64,000 nucleotides of DNA from the NCBI RefSeq assembly GCF_000703085.1, contig NZ_JNLL01000001.1, positions 248,001-312,000 on the forward strand, in the 5' to 3' direction. This document shows positions 53,125 to 63,667 of this stretch, in pieces. The DNA is from Persephonella sp. KM09-Lau-8 (lineage in GTDB: Bacteria; Aquificota; Aquificia; Aquificales; Hydrogenothermaceae). The translations under genes and the position numbers were made by a program. A model generated the notes under the pieces. That model did no database searches. It was not told the DNA's origin and worked only from the letters and a program-made list of their open reading frames with translations. Each line of letters opens with the position of its first letter. The stretch's first letter is position 1.

Positions 53125-55251
53125 TTAAACAAGAATTGTATTTTTTCTTATCTGTGGCTGAAGTTTTATCCTTCCATCTACAGCCCATATCTGATTTTCT
53201 TTCACAATAAGCGGATTTATATCTAACTCCTCAATTTCAGGAAAGCTCTGTAATAAATTTGATACATTCATTAATATATTTACAAGGTTTTTAATTTCCA
53301 CCGGTTTTTTATCTCTAAAACCTTCTTTTAGAAGTTTATAAATCTTTGTTGAGGAAATCATTTCCTTAGCGGCTATTTCTGATAAAGGAACAAAGTCAAA
53401 CGATACATCTTTGAAAAACTCAACGAATGTTCCTCCCATCCCAAACATTATGTATTGTTTAAATAATTTGTCATAGCTACTGCCTATAACCAGCTCAAAA
53501 TCACCTTTAACCTGTTTTTCCACAATAACTCCTTCTATTTTTGCATCTTTTTTGTATGCAATGGCATTCTGGATAATAGTTTCGTATGCCTTTTCAGCCT
53601 GATATATATCCTTAATATCAAGGATTACACAGCCGACATCTGATTTATGAAGTATATCTGGAGAGTTGATTTTCATAACTACAGGAAAGCCTATTTCCTG
53701 TGCTATTTTTACCGCATCCTCTTTAGTTTTAGCATTGAATGTTGGATTAACAGGTATACCGTAAGCTTTCAGAATTTTTTTCACATCTAATTCTGTTAAT
53801 AAAAACTGCCCAGCCTGTATTTTTGAAGATATGAATTTCTCAACCTCAACTTTTCTGTCCACCCTTAGAGCTATGTTATCTTTAGACAAAAGTTTTGTGT
53901 TGTATTTATATTCCCATGCCATAAACATACTATCAACAGCTTCTTCTGGGGTTTCAAAAACCGGAATATCATGTTCTTCCAGAAATTGTTTTGCTTGCTG
54001 GAGTTTTTCTCCTCCCAGTAGAACAGAATAAAAGGGTTTTTTCTGGTCTTTGGATATTTCATAAAAAGCCTGTGCACTTTCCAGTGGTTTAGTCATAAAT
54101 TGGGGGGTGAGAATACAGATAATTCCATCAACTTCAGGAGCATCAAATAGAATTCTCAATGTTTCTCTATATCTTTCAGGTGGAGCATCTCCAATTATAT
54201 CTACAGGATTGTTATGGCTCCATACAGGTGGAAGTATTTGATTAAGTTTTTCCATAGTTTCCTCAGAAAGTTTTGCAGGGGGAGTATGCCATTTATCAAA
54301 CTCATCTGCAGCCATAACTCCGGGGCCCCCTGCATTTGTTACAACGGCAAAACTATTCCCCTCAGGGATAGGTTCTTTAGACAGAGCCTCTGTCATATCA
54401 AATAATTGTAGAACGTTTTCAACTCTAAGAGTTCCTACCCTTTTGAACAAAGCCGAGTATAAAAAGTCTTTTCCTGCTATTGCTCCTGTATGGGATACGG
54501 CTGCTTTCTGTCCGGCCTCTGATTTTCCTGCTTTTGCAATTATTACAGGTTTTTTAAGTGCTATACTACGGCAGGCTTTTACAAACTTTTCTGGTCTTGT
54601 AAGACTTTCCATATAAATCAGAATTGTTTCTACTTCCTCCTTTTCCCCTAAATACTCAATTAAATCTCCAAAATCTATATCAGCCATATTACCTATACTG
54701 ACTGCATAAGAAAATCCTATTTTTTCCTGCAGTGCCCAGTCCATAATAGCTGTAAATAATGCACCGCTCTGTGATATAAAAGCAGTTTTTCCTTTAAGTG
54801 GTTTATCCAATCCAAAATTTGCATTCAGGTCAATCAATGTATTTGCAAATCCAAGGCAGTTAGGTCCCAGAAATCTTATTCCGTATTGTTTTGCTTTTTC
54901 CTGCAGGGTTTCTTCTATTTTTCTGCCTTCTTCTCCGGCCTCTTTTCCTCCGGCAGATATCACAACTGCGGCTTTTACCCCTTTTTCTCCAAGCTGGTCA
55001 AAGAGCTCAGGAATATAAACAATTGGAATGGCAATTATTGCAAGGTCTATCTGGTCGGGGATTTCCAGCACCGATGAATAGACGGGATACCCTTCCAATT
55101 CTTTAAGTCGTTTGTTGACAGGGTATACCTTCCCTTTAAAACCACCATCTATTATGTTTTTAAAAATTGCGTATCCTACTTTTTCCTTTTTATCTGTTGC
55201 TCCTATAATTGCTATTGATTCAGGATTAAACAGCTTGTCTAAAACATTCAT
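53125..55251 (-). CDS. ADP-forming acetate/acyl-CoA synthetase (fused alpha-beta)
   Basis: 708 residues. CoA-binding domain with [24 protein letters not shown], ligase domain with [16 protein letters not shown] and the phosphorylated His region [14 protein letters not shown], a linker domain and a C-terminal ATP-grasp with [22 protein letters not shown] and [18 protein letters not shown]. The family converts acyl-CoA, ADP and phosphate to acid, CoA and ATP, making ATP by substrate-level phosphorylation. It may use acetyl-CoA from the oxidoreductase in this window. No acetyltransferase (GNAT) domain is present, so it is not a Pat regulator. Two bases separate it from pyrG. Confidence 0.9.
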   Translation of the reverse strand: MNVLDKLFNPESIAIIGATDKKEKVGYAIFKNIIDGGFKGKVYPVNKRLKELEGYPVYSSVLEIPDQIDLAIIAIPIVYIPELFDQLGEKGVKAAVVISAGGKEAGEEGRKIEETLQEKAKQYGIRFLGPNCLGFANTLIDLNANFGLDKPLKGKTAFISQSGALFTAIMDWALQEKIGFSYAVSIGNMADIDFGDLIEYLGEKEEVETILIYMESLTRPEKFVKACRSIALKKPVIIAKAGKSEAGQKAAVSHTGAIAGKDFLYSALFKRVGTLRVENVLQLFDMTEALSKEPIPEGNSFAVVTNAGGPGVMAADEFDKWHTPPAKLSEETMEKLNQILPPVWSHNNPVDIIGDAPPERYRETLRILFDAPEVDGIICILTPQFMTKPLESAQAFYEISKDQKKPFYSVLLGGEKLQQAKQFLEEHDIPVFETPEEAVDSMFMAWEYKYNTKLLSKDNIALRVDRKVEVEKFISSKIQAGQFLLTELDVKKILKAYGIPVNPTFNAKTKEDAVKIAQEIGFPVVMKINSPDILHKSDVGCVILDIKDIYQAEKAYETIIQNAIAYKKDAKIEGVIVEKQVKGDFELVIGSSYDKLFKQYIMFGMGGTFVEFFKDVSFDFVPLSEIAAKEMISSTKIYKLLKEGFRDKKPVEIKNLVNILMNVSNLLQSFPEIEELDINPLIVKENQIWAVDGRIKLQPQIRKNTILV

Positions 55252-55253
55252 TT

Positions 55254-56861
55254 CTATTTGCCTTTTTTGTTTTCATAAGAAGCTTTAACAAATGCCACAA
55301 ATAATGGATGTGGCTTAAATGGTTTGCTTTTAAATTCAGGGTGAAACTGACAGGCAACAAACCATGGATGTTTATCCTCAGGTAATTCAATAATCTCAAC
55401 CAGATTTTTTGCTTTGTAAACCCCTGAAACCACGAGTCCGTTTTCTTCTAATATAGGTCTGAACTCTGGATTTACCTCATATCTATGTCTGTGTCTTTCA
55501 TAGATTTCTTTTTCTCCGTATATTGAGTAAGCTTTTGTCCCTTCAATAAGTGTGCATTTATAAGCTCCAAGTCTCATTGTTCCGCCTTTTTTATCAACTC
55601 CTCTCTGCTCAGGCATAAGGTCTATCACAGGATAAGGTGTATTCTGGTCAAACTCTGTTGAGTTAGCCTCTTTTAGACCTGCCACGTTTCTGGCAAACTC
55701 AATAACCGCAACCTGCATACCAAGACATATCCCAAAATACGGAATCTTATTTTCCCTTGCGTATTTTGCTGTCAGTATTTTTCCTTCAACTCCCCTTTCG
55801 CCAAATCCACCGGGAACCAGAATACCATCTATATCTTTCAATTTCTCTTCAATATTCTCTTCTGTAATCTCATCTGCATTAATCCAGTGGAGATTTACCT
55901 TTACATTGTTTGGAATCTGGGCATGGGTAAAGGATTCTATAATACTTTTGTATGCATCTTTAAGTTCAACATATTTCCCAACAACTGCAATGTCTACCTC
56001 TTCTGTCAGTCTGGAGAGGGTATTTACAATTTTTTGCCAGTGTTTTAAATTTGGTTCTTTATACTCAAGATTTAACTGTTTTGCAATAATCTGGTCTATT
56101 TTTTCTTTGTGGAAATATAAAGGTAATCTGTAAATAATATCCACATCGGGAGCTGATATGACAGCTTCTTCATCAACATTGGTAAACAATGCTAATTTTC
56201 TCTTTATTGCTTTAGGCAGTGGTCTATCTGCACGGCATATAAGGATATCAGGCTGGATACCTATCGCCCTGAGTTCTTTAACTGAGTGCTGGGAAGGTTT
56301 TGTTTTAAGCTCACCGGCAGCTTTTATATAAGGCACATAAGTAAGATGGATAAACAGAGCATTTTCTTTCCCAAGCTCCAGTCCCATCTGTCTGATTGCT
56401 TCTAAAAATGGCAGACTCTCTATGTCCCCTACTGTTCCACCAATTTCCACAAGTGCTATTTCTGATTTTGCCGCTGCTTTTTCAATACTTCTGATAATTT
56501 CATTGGTAAAGTGTGGAATAACCTGAACGGTGGCACCAAGATAAGCACCTCTCCTTTCTTTTTCTAAAAGTGTATGATACAGCTTTCCGGAGGTTGTATT
56601 GTTATATTTGGTTAGAACTACATTTGTAAATCTCTCATAATGGCCTAAATCAAGGTCTGTTTCTGCGCCATCTTCGGTAACATAAACCTCTCCATGCTGA
56701 TAAGGGTTCATTGTTCCAGGGTCTATATTCAGGTAAGGGTCAAGTTTCAGGAAGGTGATTTTGTATCCCATACTTTCCAGAAGGGAGCCGATACTTGCGG
56801 ATGCAACTCCTTTTCCAAGTGAGGATAAAACACCACCGGTAATAAATATGAACTTCTGCAC
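55254..56861 (-). CDS. pyrG: CTP synthase
   Basis: 535 residues from the GTG at 56861, behind a GAGGTGG site; the frame extends 37 codons upstream, but that part is hydrophobic and untypical. N-terminal synthetase: [61 protein letters not shown]; class I glutaminase: [10 protein letters not shown] with nucleophile Cys and [14 protein letters not shown] synthase aminates UTP using glutamine and ATP. It is divergent from argS over a 74-base gap. Confidence 0.96.
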   Translation of the reverse strand: MQKFIFITGGVLSSLGKGVASASIGSLLESMGYKITFLKLDPYLNIDPGTMNPYQHGEVYVTEDGAETDLDLGHYERFTNVVLTKYNNTTSGKLYHTLLEKERRGAYLGATVQVIPHFTNEIIRSIEKAAAKSEIALVEIGGTVGDIESLPFLEAIRQMGLELGKENALFIHLTYVPYIKAAGELKTKPSQHSVKELRAIGIQPDILICRADRPLPKAIKRKLALFTNVDEEAVISAPDVDIIYRLPLYFHKEKIDQIIAKQLNLEYKEPNLKHWQKIVNTLSRLTEEVDIAVVGKYVELKDAYKSIIESFTHAQIPNNVKVNLHWINADEITEENIEEKLKDIDGILVPGGFGERGVEGKILTAKYARENKIPYFGICLGMQVAVIEFARNVAGLKEANSTEFDQNTPYPVIDLMPEQRGVDKKGGTMRLGAYKCTLIEGTKAYSIYGEKEIYERHRHRYEVNPEFRPILEENGLVVSGVYKAKNLVEIIELPEDKHPWFVACQFHPEFKSKPFKPHPLFVAFVKASYENKKGK

Positions 56862-56935
56862 TTTCCCACCTCTTTGTGTTATTTTAGGCAACCTTATTAT
56901 TGTAAAATAAATTAAAAAACTGAAGAAGGAGAAAA

Positions 56936-58597
56936 ATGAAACAGGAGCTAAAAGAAAAGATACTAACCACATTAGAAAAGGAAATACCGCAGGTTAAAGA
57001 GATTGCAGACAAGATAAAGATTGATATTCCAAAGGAAGACAAATTTGGAGATCTTTCAATAAATGTTGCTTTTCTTCTTACCAAAACCCTGAAAAAAAAG
57101 CCCCTTGACATAGCAAATCAGATTAAAGAAATTCTTGAAAAACTTCCTGAGTTCTCAAAGGTTGAAGTCGCCGGAGCAGGATTTATCAATCTGTTTTTAT
57201 CACAGGAGTATTACAAAAAAGTTTTACAGACTATTCTAAAAGAGAAGGACAGATATGGAGCTGTTAGGGAAAAAAATCTTGGTAGGGTAAATGTTGAGTT
57301 TGTAAGTGCAAATCCAACAGGACCCCTTCATCTTGGACATGGCAGAGGGGCAGTTGTAGGAAATGTTCAGTCAAATCTGTTTGAGTATATAGGCTATGCA
57401 GTAGACAGGGAGTTTTATATAAATGATGCCGGTAATCAGATAAAAAAATTAGGTGAGTCTGTATATGCAAGATTTCGCCAGATAGAAGAGCCTGATTATC
57501 CATTTCCAGAAGATGGATATCACGGAGAATATATAAAAGAGATAGCACAGCATTTATACAAATACGAAAGGGAAAAAATATTATCTTTTGTTGATGAGCA
57601 GCAGGCTATAGATTTCTGTGCAGAATTTGCCAAAGAAATGCTTTTAGAGAGAATAAAAAATGACCTGAAAGAGTTCGGAGTTGAGTTTGATATATGGTTC
57701 AGTGAGAAAAAACTCTACACCTCCGGTAAAGTTGATGAGGCTATTAACTTTCTGAAAGAAAAAGGCCTTATTTATGAAAAAGAAGGGGCTGTATGGGTAA
57801 AAACCTCCCTTTATGGAGATGATAAAGACAGAGTAATTATAAAATCAGACGGCTCATATACATACTTCGCAGCAGATATTGCCTATCATTATGACAAATT
57901 CCAGAGGGGATATGATTTTGCCCTGAATGTTTGGGGTGCAGACCATCATGGATACTTCCCAAGACTGAAAGCAGCAGTAAAAGCCTTTGGCGTGCCGGAT
58001 GACTGGTTAAGGGTAATATTTATCCAGCTTGTTAAATTGTTCAAAGAAGGTAAAGAAGTAAAGATGTCCAAAAGGGCTGGTGAGTTTGTAACTCTAAAAG
58101 ACCTGATAAATGAAGTAGGTAAAGATGCTGTTATATATTTCTTCCTGACAAAAGACAGTAATACACATCTGAATTTTGATATAGACCTTGCTCTGAAAAA
58201 GTCATCAGAAAACCCTGTCTATTATGTCCAGTATGCCCATGCAAGAATATGTAGCGTTTTCAGGGAAGCAAAAGAAAGATTTGGATTTGACCCTGAAACA
58301 GATTTTGAAGCAGATATATCCCTTTTAAAGGAAGAAACAGAAAGGGCTTTAATAAAAGACCTTGCATTTATACCGGATTTAATCAGAGAAGCTGCTGTTA
58401 AACAGCAACCCCATAAGCTAACACAGATAACTTATGAGCTTGCATCCCAGTTCCATTATTATTACAACAATTTTAAGTTTTTAATCGATGATGACGAAAA
58501 TTTAATGAGGGCAAGACTGTATCTTTTAAAGGCTGTCAGAGAAGCCCTCAGAACACTTTTCAAGCTTATGGGAATAACACCTGTAGAGAGGATGTAA
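56936..58597 (+). CDS. argS: Arginyl-tRNA synthetase
   Basis: 553 residues. N-terminal Add-1 domain, then the class I signature [22 protein letters not shown] (HLGH), [25 protein letters not shown], the [15 protein letters not shown] segment (KMSKR) and a DALR anticodon-binding tail with [15 protein letters not shown]. Loads arginine on tRNA. AAGGAGAAA site before ATG. One base separates its stop from the SPOR gene. Confidence 0.97.
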   Translation: MKQELKEKILTTLEKEIPQVKEIADKIKIDIPKEDKFGDLSINVAFLLTKTLKKKPLDIANQIKEILEKLPEFSKVEVAGAGFINLFLSQEYYKKVLQTILKEKDRYGAVREKNLGRVNVEFVSANPTGPLHLGHGRGAVVGNVQSNLFEYIGYAVDREFYINDAGNQIKKLGESVYARFRQIEEPDYPFPEDGYHGEYIKEIAQHLYKYEREKILSFVDEQQAIDFCAEFAKEMLLERIKNDLKEFGVEFDIWFSEKKLYTSGKVDEAINFLKEKGLIYEKEGAVWVKTSLYGDDKDRVIIKSDGSYTYFAADIAYHYDKFQRGYDFALNVWGADHHGYFPRLKAAVKAFGVPDDWLRVIFIQLVKLFKEGKEVKMSKRAGEFVTLKDLINEVGKDAVIYFFLTKDSNTHLNFDIDLALKKSSENPVYYVQYAHARICSVFREAKERFGFDPETDFEADISLLKEETERALIKDLAFIPDLIREAAVKQQPHKLTQITYELASQFHYYYNNFKFLIDDDENLMRARLYLLKAVREALRTLFKLMGITPVERM

Positions 58598-58598
58598 G

Positions 58599-59414
58599 AT
58601 GGATCAGGATTTGAAGGATGCAATAAAAAGGATTGAAGAAGTTAGAAACAGACAGGAAAAAATAGAAAGAATAATAATATTTCTGTCAGGGATTTTTATT
58701 GTTATTGTGTTTGCAATCATAGGGATTTATCTATACTCAGGAAAAGATAAAACTGTATCTGAACCAGAAGTAAATATTGTTGCTGAAAGTGTTCCTCAAT
58801 CTGCAACTCCAGTTTCCAATGAGCAAAAAGTTCAGGAACAGGAAGTTTCTAAAAATCAGACTGCCACACCCCAGATAAAATCTGAATCGGAAGTAAAAAA
58901 AGAGGACAAACTAAAGGTTAACGATCAGGATGTAATTAAAAAGTTAGAAGAAAAAACAGCAAGTCAGATAACAGCTGTCAAACCACAACCTAAAACTGAG
59001 AAAAAAGCACAGCAAGAAAAACAAACAAAGATAGCCCAATCTAAGCCTGCAAAAAAAGAAAATACAAAACAAAAAGAAAGCAAAGAAAACCAGAAATCTA
59101 TAACAAAAGTTGAAAATAAAAAAGTTGCTAAAAAAACTGAGCAAGTAAATAAAAAATCGTCTACTAAACCACAAGTAAGCAAAAAATCTGTGGTTGCTTC
59201 TTCCCTGCCTTCAGGTTATTACATACAGATAGGAGCATTAAGTTCTTTATCAAATGCAAAGAAATTAAAGAAAAAGCTTAATCTTCCAAATGTGTATATC
59301 CATAAAGAAGGAAAACTATACAAAGTTTTAATTGGAAGCTTCAAGAATAGAAAAGAAGCTTATGAATTTAAGAAAAAACACAATCTTTCAAAGGGATTCG
59401 TCCGTAAGCTGTAA
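58599..59414 (+). CDS. SPOR-domain membrane protein
   Basis: 271 residues. An N-terminal helix, one membrane segment (IIIFLSGIFIVIVFAIIGIYLYS, ~25-47), then a ~150-residue low-complexity periplasmic linker rich in Lys, Gln, Glu, Ser and Pro, and a C-terminal SPOR domain (YYIQIGALSSLSNAKKLKKKL, then YKVLIGSFKNRKEAYEFKKKH). SPOR domains bind denuded septal glycan and localise proteins to the division site. Partner suggestions: the RlpA-like protein in this window. It continues directly into the LptF/G gene. Confidence 0.9.
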   Translation: MDQDLKDAIKRIEEVRNRQEKIERIIIFLSGIFIVIVFAIIGIYLYSGKDKTVSEPEVNIVAESVPQSATPVSNEQKVQEQEVSKNQTATPQIKSESEVKKEDKLKVNDQDVIKKLEEKTASQITAVKPQPKTEKKAQQEKQTKIAQSKPAKKENTKQKESKENQKSITKVENKKVAKKTEQVNKKSSTKPQVSKKSVVASSLPSGYYIQIGALSSLSNAKKLKKKLNLPNVYIHKEGKLYKVLIGSFKNRKEAYEFKKKHNLSKGFVRKL

Positions 59415-59433
59415 ATATGCTAAAATCTTATAG

Positions 59434-60453
59434 ATGAAAATACTATATCGTTATATCAGCTGGAACCTTATAAAAAACTTTTTACTGCTTATCGGTTTTT
59501 TTTCTATTGTAATTGTATCTTCTCAGCTGCTTCATTTACCTTCGGTTCTCTACCATATTGGATTATTTAAATTTTTACAGGTTTTATTCTTTGTAAATCT
59601 TTCATTTTTGAAATATCAGGTATTTTTTGGATTTTTTATTGCATCCCTTATAGTTGGTTATTCTTTGCGGGAAAACAGAGAAATATATGCAATTTATTCT
59701 TCGGGAGTTTCCCGTGGACAACTGATTTCTCCTGTTATATGGATGTCTATTATTTTTGTAATACTTGCAGGTATTATAAGTCTTTTTCTTGTGCCGTATG
59801 CAAACAGGGAAAGGGCCCAGTTTATAACCATCAATGTCAAGCAGCATATACTTGATTCTGTTTCAGAAAAAAACTTTATGAAGCTTTCAGAAAGATTGAC
59901 CATTTATGTTGATAGAAAAAATGAAAACTCTATGGATAACATTTTTATATATAACGGAAATGGAGATCTCAGTATCTCTGCAAAAAAAGCAACATTTAGA
60001 GGGAATCATATAATACTGAAAAATGGTTATATTCAAATTCCATCACAGGAAGGATTTAATCTGCTCAAATTTGAAAAATATGATTTTGATTTATCTGTGG
60101 ACTATATGAAGAGATATGAGTTTGAGGATATGGAAAATGAGAAACTGATAGAGATTATAAGAGGAAAAGATAATAAACAAAAAAATAGAGCCATCGCAGT
60201 TTTAATAGATAGGGTTTTGTTTACTGTTCCATTCCTGTTTATTGGTGTTATAGGATTTTTAATGGGTGTTCAGATTGAAAAAAGTAGGGATACCTTAATT
60301 GGAATTGCTGTCATTATTTCAATAATTTATATGGCATTTAACACTTATTTTATAAAGCTAATTCAGAAAGGGAGTATAAATCCTGCTATATATCCTGTGA
60401 TTGTTATAGCTTATTTTGGGGCTATACTTTTCTGGTTATATAGGAAAAAATAA
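59434..60453 (+). CDS. LptF/LptG-family permease (YjgP/YjgQ)
   Basis: 339 residues with N-terminal helices (YRYISWNLIKNFLLLIGFFSIVIVSSQLL), a periplasmic beta-jellyroll middle (~residues 135-245) and three C-terminal helices (VLFTVPFLFIGVIGFLMG onward). These permeases with the ATPase LptB extract lipopolysaccharide from the inner membrane and hand it to LptC/LptA, both encoded at 62.7-63.7 kb on the other strand. F and G cannot be distinguished by reading. The stop TAA directly abuts the aroA stop (TAATCA), with no base between. Confidence 0.88.
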   Translation: MKILYRYISWNLIKNFLLLIGFFSIVIVSSQLLHLPSVLYHIGLFKFLQVLFFVNLSFLKYQVFFGFFIASLIVGYSLRENREIYAIYSSGVSRGQLISPVIWMSIIFVILAGIISLFLVPYANRERAQFITINVKQHILDSVSEKNFMKLSERLTIYVDRKNENSMDNIFIYNGNGDLSISAKKATFRGNHIILKNGYIQIPSQEGFNLLKFEKYDFDLSVDYMKRYEFEDMENEKLIEIIRGKDNKQKNRAIAVLIDRVLFTVPFLFIGVIGFLMGVQIEKSRDTLIGIAVIISIIYMAFNTYFIKLIQKGSINPAIYPVIVIAYFGAILFWLYRKK

Positions 60454-61752
60454 TCACTTCTGTATTACAGACTGTAGGTCTTCATAAAATGTAGGATAGG
60501 ATATATACGCACAATCGGCATCTTTTATCTTGATTCCCTCTTCAGAAATTAGTCCTAAGATGCTAAAAGCCATGGCAATCCTGTGATCTTTATAGCTGTC
60601 TACAATGCCGCCTTTTATCTTTTGTTTGCCGTGTATAATCATTCCATCTGGAAGTTCTTCTATCTGTAATCCAAGTCTTTTGAAATTCTCAACTACAGCT
60701 TTTATTCTGTCACTTTCTTTTACCCTTAATTCCTCAGCCCCTGTTATAACTGTTTCTCCTTCAGCCTGTGTTGCTACTATTGCAAGGACAGGAATCTCAT
60801 CAACCATTGAGGCTATATCTTCTTTTTTAATCTCTATTCCTTTCAGGTCAGGTGAGTATCTAACTATTATATCTGCAACCTGCTCTCCTGCCTTTTCCCT
60901 TATATTAGTGTATTCAATATCGGCTCCCATTTCTTTTAGTTTTCTGAAAAATCCGTCTCTTGTTGGATTAATTAAAACATCTTTAAGAGTAAGTTCAGAA
61001 CCAGGAACAATTACAGCTGCAGCTGCAAAAAATGCTGCTGAAGAGGGGTCTGCCGGAACATCTATTTCTATTGGGGATAAAGATTTTCCAGATTTTATGC
61101 TGACTTTGTAAATATTGTTTTCCTCTATTTTTATATCTGCTCCCATAGATAGAAGCATTTTTTCAGTATGGTCTCTTGATTTTACAGGTTCTTCAACGAT
61201 AGTTTCTCCCTCAGCATTAAGCCCTGCCAGTAAAAGAGCCGACTTAACCTGTGCACTTGCTTTTTCATTAAAGAATTTTATTCCTTTAAGTCTATTTCCT
61301 TTTATTGCAACAGGAAGGAGGCTATTATTATTTCTTCCGTATAAAATTGCATTCATCTGTGATAAAGGTTTTATTACCCTTCCCATAGGTCTTTTTCTTA
61401 GGCTGTCGTCTCCTGTCATTACAGCAAATAAATCTTGTCCTGCAAGAACACCCATAGTCAGCCTTGTTGTTGTTCCTGAATTACCCATGTCAAGAATATC
61501 ATCAGGTTCGGTAAGCCCTTTTAAACCTTTTCCATGAACTCTCAAAATCTGGTTTTCATCTTCTATTTTTATACCTAATTTCCTATATACATTAAGGGTG
61601 GTTAATGTATCTCCTGCTCTGAGAAAATTTTTTACAGTGCTTATACCATCTGCAAGGGAAGGTATTATTATTGCTCTATGGGAAATGGATTTGTCAGAAG
61701 GAACTCTTAAGGTTCCTTTTATCGATTTTACCTTTTTGATTTCTTTTTCCAT
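60454..61752 (-). CDS. aroA: 3-phosphoshikimate 1-carboxyvinyltransferase (EPSP synthase)
   Basis: 432 residues. KGTLRVPSDKSISHRAIIIPSLADG, LDMGNSGTTTRLTMGVLAG, DDSLRKRPMGRVIKPLSQM, VKSALLLAGLNAEG, IDVPADPSSAAFFAAAA, VDEIPVLAIVATQAEG and RVKESDRIKAV with DSYKDHRIAMAF. It makes EPSP in aromatic amino acid synthesis. Residue 97-type Gly in LDMGNSGT (NSGT) is of the usual class I type. The ATG directly follows the ATPase gene stop (minus strand), suggesting coupled translation. Confidence 0.97.
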   Translation of the reverse strand: MEKEIKKVKSIKGTLRVPSDKSISHRAIIIPSLADGISTVKNFLRAGDTLTTLNVYRKLGIKIEDENQILRVHGKGLKGLTEPDDILDMGNSGTTTRLTMGVLAGQDLFAVMTGDDSLRKRPMGRVIKPLSQMNAILYGRNNNSLLPVAIKGNRLKGIKFFNEKASAQVKSALLLAGLNAEGETIVEEPVKSRDHTEKMLLSMGADIKIEENNIYKVSIKSGKSLSPIEIDVPADPSSAAFFAAAAVIVPGSELTLKDVLINPTRDGFFRKLKEMGADIEYTNIREKAGEQVADIIVRYSPDLKGIEIKKEDIASMVDEIPVLAIVATQAEGETVITGAEELRVKESDRIKAVVENFKRLGLQIEELPDGMIIHGKQKIKGGIVDSYKDHRIAMAFSILGLISEEGIKIKDADCAYISYPTFYEDLQSVIQK

Positions 61753-62676
61753 CTATCCCTCAAGAAAGAGTTTGTAAACTAAATACATAATACCTACAAC
61801 GTTAGCAATTATCAATGAGTATATGATTATTTTGTTCCTTGTAAATAGATCTATGGAATCTCCTCCAACCATATCAGGATTCAGAGTTTCTTTTGCTGCA
61901 TCTACATTCTCAGGTTTTACAATAAATGATCCTAACATGTAAGCTGACATTAAAGAACGGGAAGCAAGTATGTTTATTAATCTTGGTATTCCTTTGGAAT
62001 ATTTGTGGATTTTTTTAATTGCTTTATCATCAAATCTGATATTACCTTTACCTGCTATTGCAAGGCGATGATATATATATCGGAATGTTTCATCTTCAGA
62101 AAGGGGAAATAATTTTATTTTGTTTGTTATTCTCTGGTTTAACTGTCTCAGCTCAGGAAGTTTTAATTTTTTATCCAGTTCAGGCTGCCCCAGAAGTATT
62201 ATCTGAACAAGTTTTTCGTTTTCTGTTTCAAGATTAGAAAGCAGCCTGAGTTCTTCTAATGTTTCAACAGGTAAATTCTGAGCCTCATCAACAATAATCA
62301 TAACTTTTTTGCCTTCTCTTACTTTTTCCTCAAGGAAATCTCTGAATTTCTTTAAAAGCTCATGTTTAGAGTCTGCTTCTATTGGAATTCCAAGATCTTC
62401 AAAAACTACCTTCAGAAATTCGTCAGGCTGTAAATTAGGCGTCAGGATAAGAGCATAGATGATATTATCTTTCAGTGAACTGATAAACTTTCTTATAACT
62501 GTTGTTTTTCCTGTCCCCGGTTCTCCTGTTATAACACAGAAACCCTCCCCATGTTTAACTACATATTTAAGTAAATCGTCAGCTATTCTATGTGCCCTTG
62601 ATGGATAGAAATATTTATGATCTGGTGTTATTTTGAAAGGGTCTTCCTTAAGACCGAAAAACTCTAAGTATGTCAT
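61753..62676 (-). CDS. ExeA/GspA-like AAA ATPase with C-terminal membrane helix
   Basis: 307 residues. FFGLKEDPFKITPDHKYFYPSRAHRIADDLL is the classical ExeA start; Walker A TGEPGTGKTTVIR, Walker B VMIIVDEAQNLP, sensor RQLNQRITNKIKLFPLSEDE and GIPRLINILASRSLMSAYM follow, then a C-terminal membrane helix (IIIYSLIIANVVGIMYLVYKLF). In Aeromonas ExeA drives secretin assembly with ExeB; here no peptidoglycan-binding or ExeB gene is seen. It lies between lptA and aroA with two-base and zero gaps. Confidence 0.88.
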   Translation of the reverse strand: MTYLEFFGLKEDPFKITPDHKYFYPSRAHRIADDLLKYVVKHGEGFCVITGEPGTGKTTVIRKFISSLKDNIIYALILTPNLQPDEFLKVVFEDLGIPIEADSKHELLKKFRDFLEEKVREGKKVMIIVDEAQNLPVETLEELRLLSNLETENEKLVQIILLGQPELDKKLKLPELRQLNQRITNKIKLFPLSEDETFRYIYHRLAIAGKGNIRFDDKAIKKIHKYSKGIPRLINILASRSLMSAYMLGSFIVKPENVDAAKETLNPDMVGGDSIDLFTRNKIIIYSLIIANVVGIMYLVYKLFLEG

Positions 62677-62678
62677 GG

Positions 62679-63152
62679 TTATTTCTCCCCTTTCTCTTCT
62701 TTAGGGAAGAATATTGTTCTGACTCTTTTCTTCTGACCAACTACTTCCGCCTTTTCTGTATCCAGATAGTATACGATTTTCTCCCCTTCAATTATGTTAT
62801 TGTTTTGCTGCAACTGGGCATTACCTGTCAGTATTATGTAATTTTTATCCTTAAAATATTCTGCCTTATCACTTTTTCCTGTTCTGTTCCCTTTTTTAAA
62901 ATGAACATGTCCTATGGCTATTATTCGACTTATGTCTCCTTTTTGATCTAAAAGTATTTTTAATGTATCTGAGTGCAGAATAAAGTCTTCTTTTTTAACA
63001 ATAACATTTCCTTTATATATAAGCAGATTATCTTTTTTAGAATAATTAAGGGTATCAGCCTCTATAACAATCGGAATCTGTTTTTTTCCTTCTGTAGTTT
63101 CTGCGTAGGTTGTTCCTACCAGTATGAAGAAAGCTAAAAGAAATCTCAGCAT
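62679..63152 (-). CDS. lptA: LptA/OstA-like lipopolysaccharide transport protein
   Basis: 157 residues with a signal peptide (MLRFLLAFFILVGTTYA). The mature part is the OstA/LptA beta-jellyroll: IVIEADTLNYSKKDNLLIYKGNVIVKKEDFILHSDTLKI, GHVHFKKGNRTGKSDKAEYFKDKNYIILTGNAQLQQNNNIIEGEKIVYYL. LptA bridges the periplasm between LptC and LptD. Placed after lptC (two-base gap), which strengthens the call. Confidence 0.9.
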   Translation of the reverse strand: MLRFLLAFFILVGTTYAETTEGKKQIPIVIEADTLNYSKKDNLLIYKGNVIVKKEDFILHSDTLKILLDQKGDISRIIAIGHVHFKKGNRTGKSDKAEYFKDKNYIILTGNAQLQQNNNIIEGEKIVYYLDTEKAEVVGQKKRVRTIFFPKEEKGEK

Positions 63153-63154
63153 AC

Positions 63155-63667
63155 TTATGAACCTCTATATATTGTTTTTACATTTTCCAGTTTCATATCT
63201 TCTTTTTTTAAATTTATAAAGATATTCTCCCCAAAAGTTTCCATATTATCAGATTCCAGCCTTACTTTTGTTGTATTATAAGCTCTTCGTTCATTAACAA
63301 GAATTCTTAACTTATCTGTGTATAACTTCATTTCCCCTGTTGTTATTTTAACATTCTGAAATAGATCAAGGAATTTTTTTCTTTTATGATAGGTTGCTTT
63401 ATCTGAGTTTATGATTATGTCTTCATTATTTTTTTTGTATTTCAGGTTGAAATCATCTATAAGTATTCTGTTTTGAAGTTCTAACATACTTTTACCAGTT
63501 AATATATATCTATCCGAATTAACACCCACAAGGATAAAATTTTCTATTTTTCCCTGAACAGGTTTTAACTTTGAGATTTCTATTCCTGTAAAAATCTGAG
63601 TGATCTGGGAAAAAAGAATTAAAATGACGAATAAAATAGCAGTGTAAAGCAGTATTTTATTTTTCAC
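63155..63667 (-). CDS. lptC: LptC-like lipopolysaccharide transport protein
   Basis: 170 residues from a GTG. One N-terminal membrane helix ([18 protein letters not shown]) and a beta-rich domain: [67 protein letters not shown]. This is the LptC layout; similarity is loose so position before lptA weighs in. It accepts LPS from LptF/G. The start overlaps the hemA stop by 11 bases. Confidence 0.82.
   Translation of the reverse strand: MKNKILLYTAILFVILILFSQITQIFTGIEISKLKPVQGKIENFILVGVNSDRYILTGKSMLELQNRILIDDFNLKYKKNNEDIIINSDKATYHKRKKFLDLFQNVKITTGEMKLYTDKLRILVNERRAYNTTKVRLESDNMETFGENIFINLKKEDMKLENVKTIYRGS

Noticed and set aside
56862-56972. Hydrophobic N-terminal extension of pyrG
   Set aside because: CTP synthase starts at KFIFITGG; the GTG at 56861 has a good ribosome site and gives the family length.
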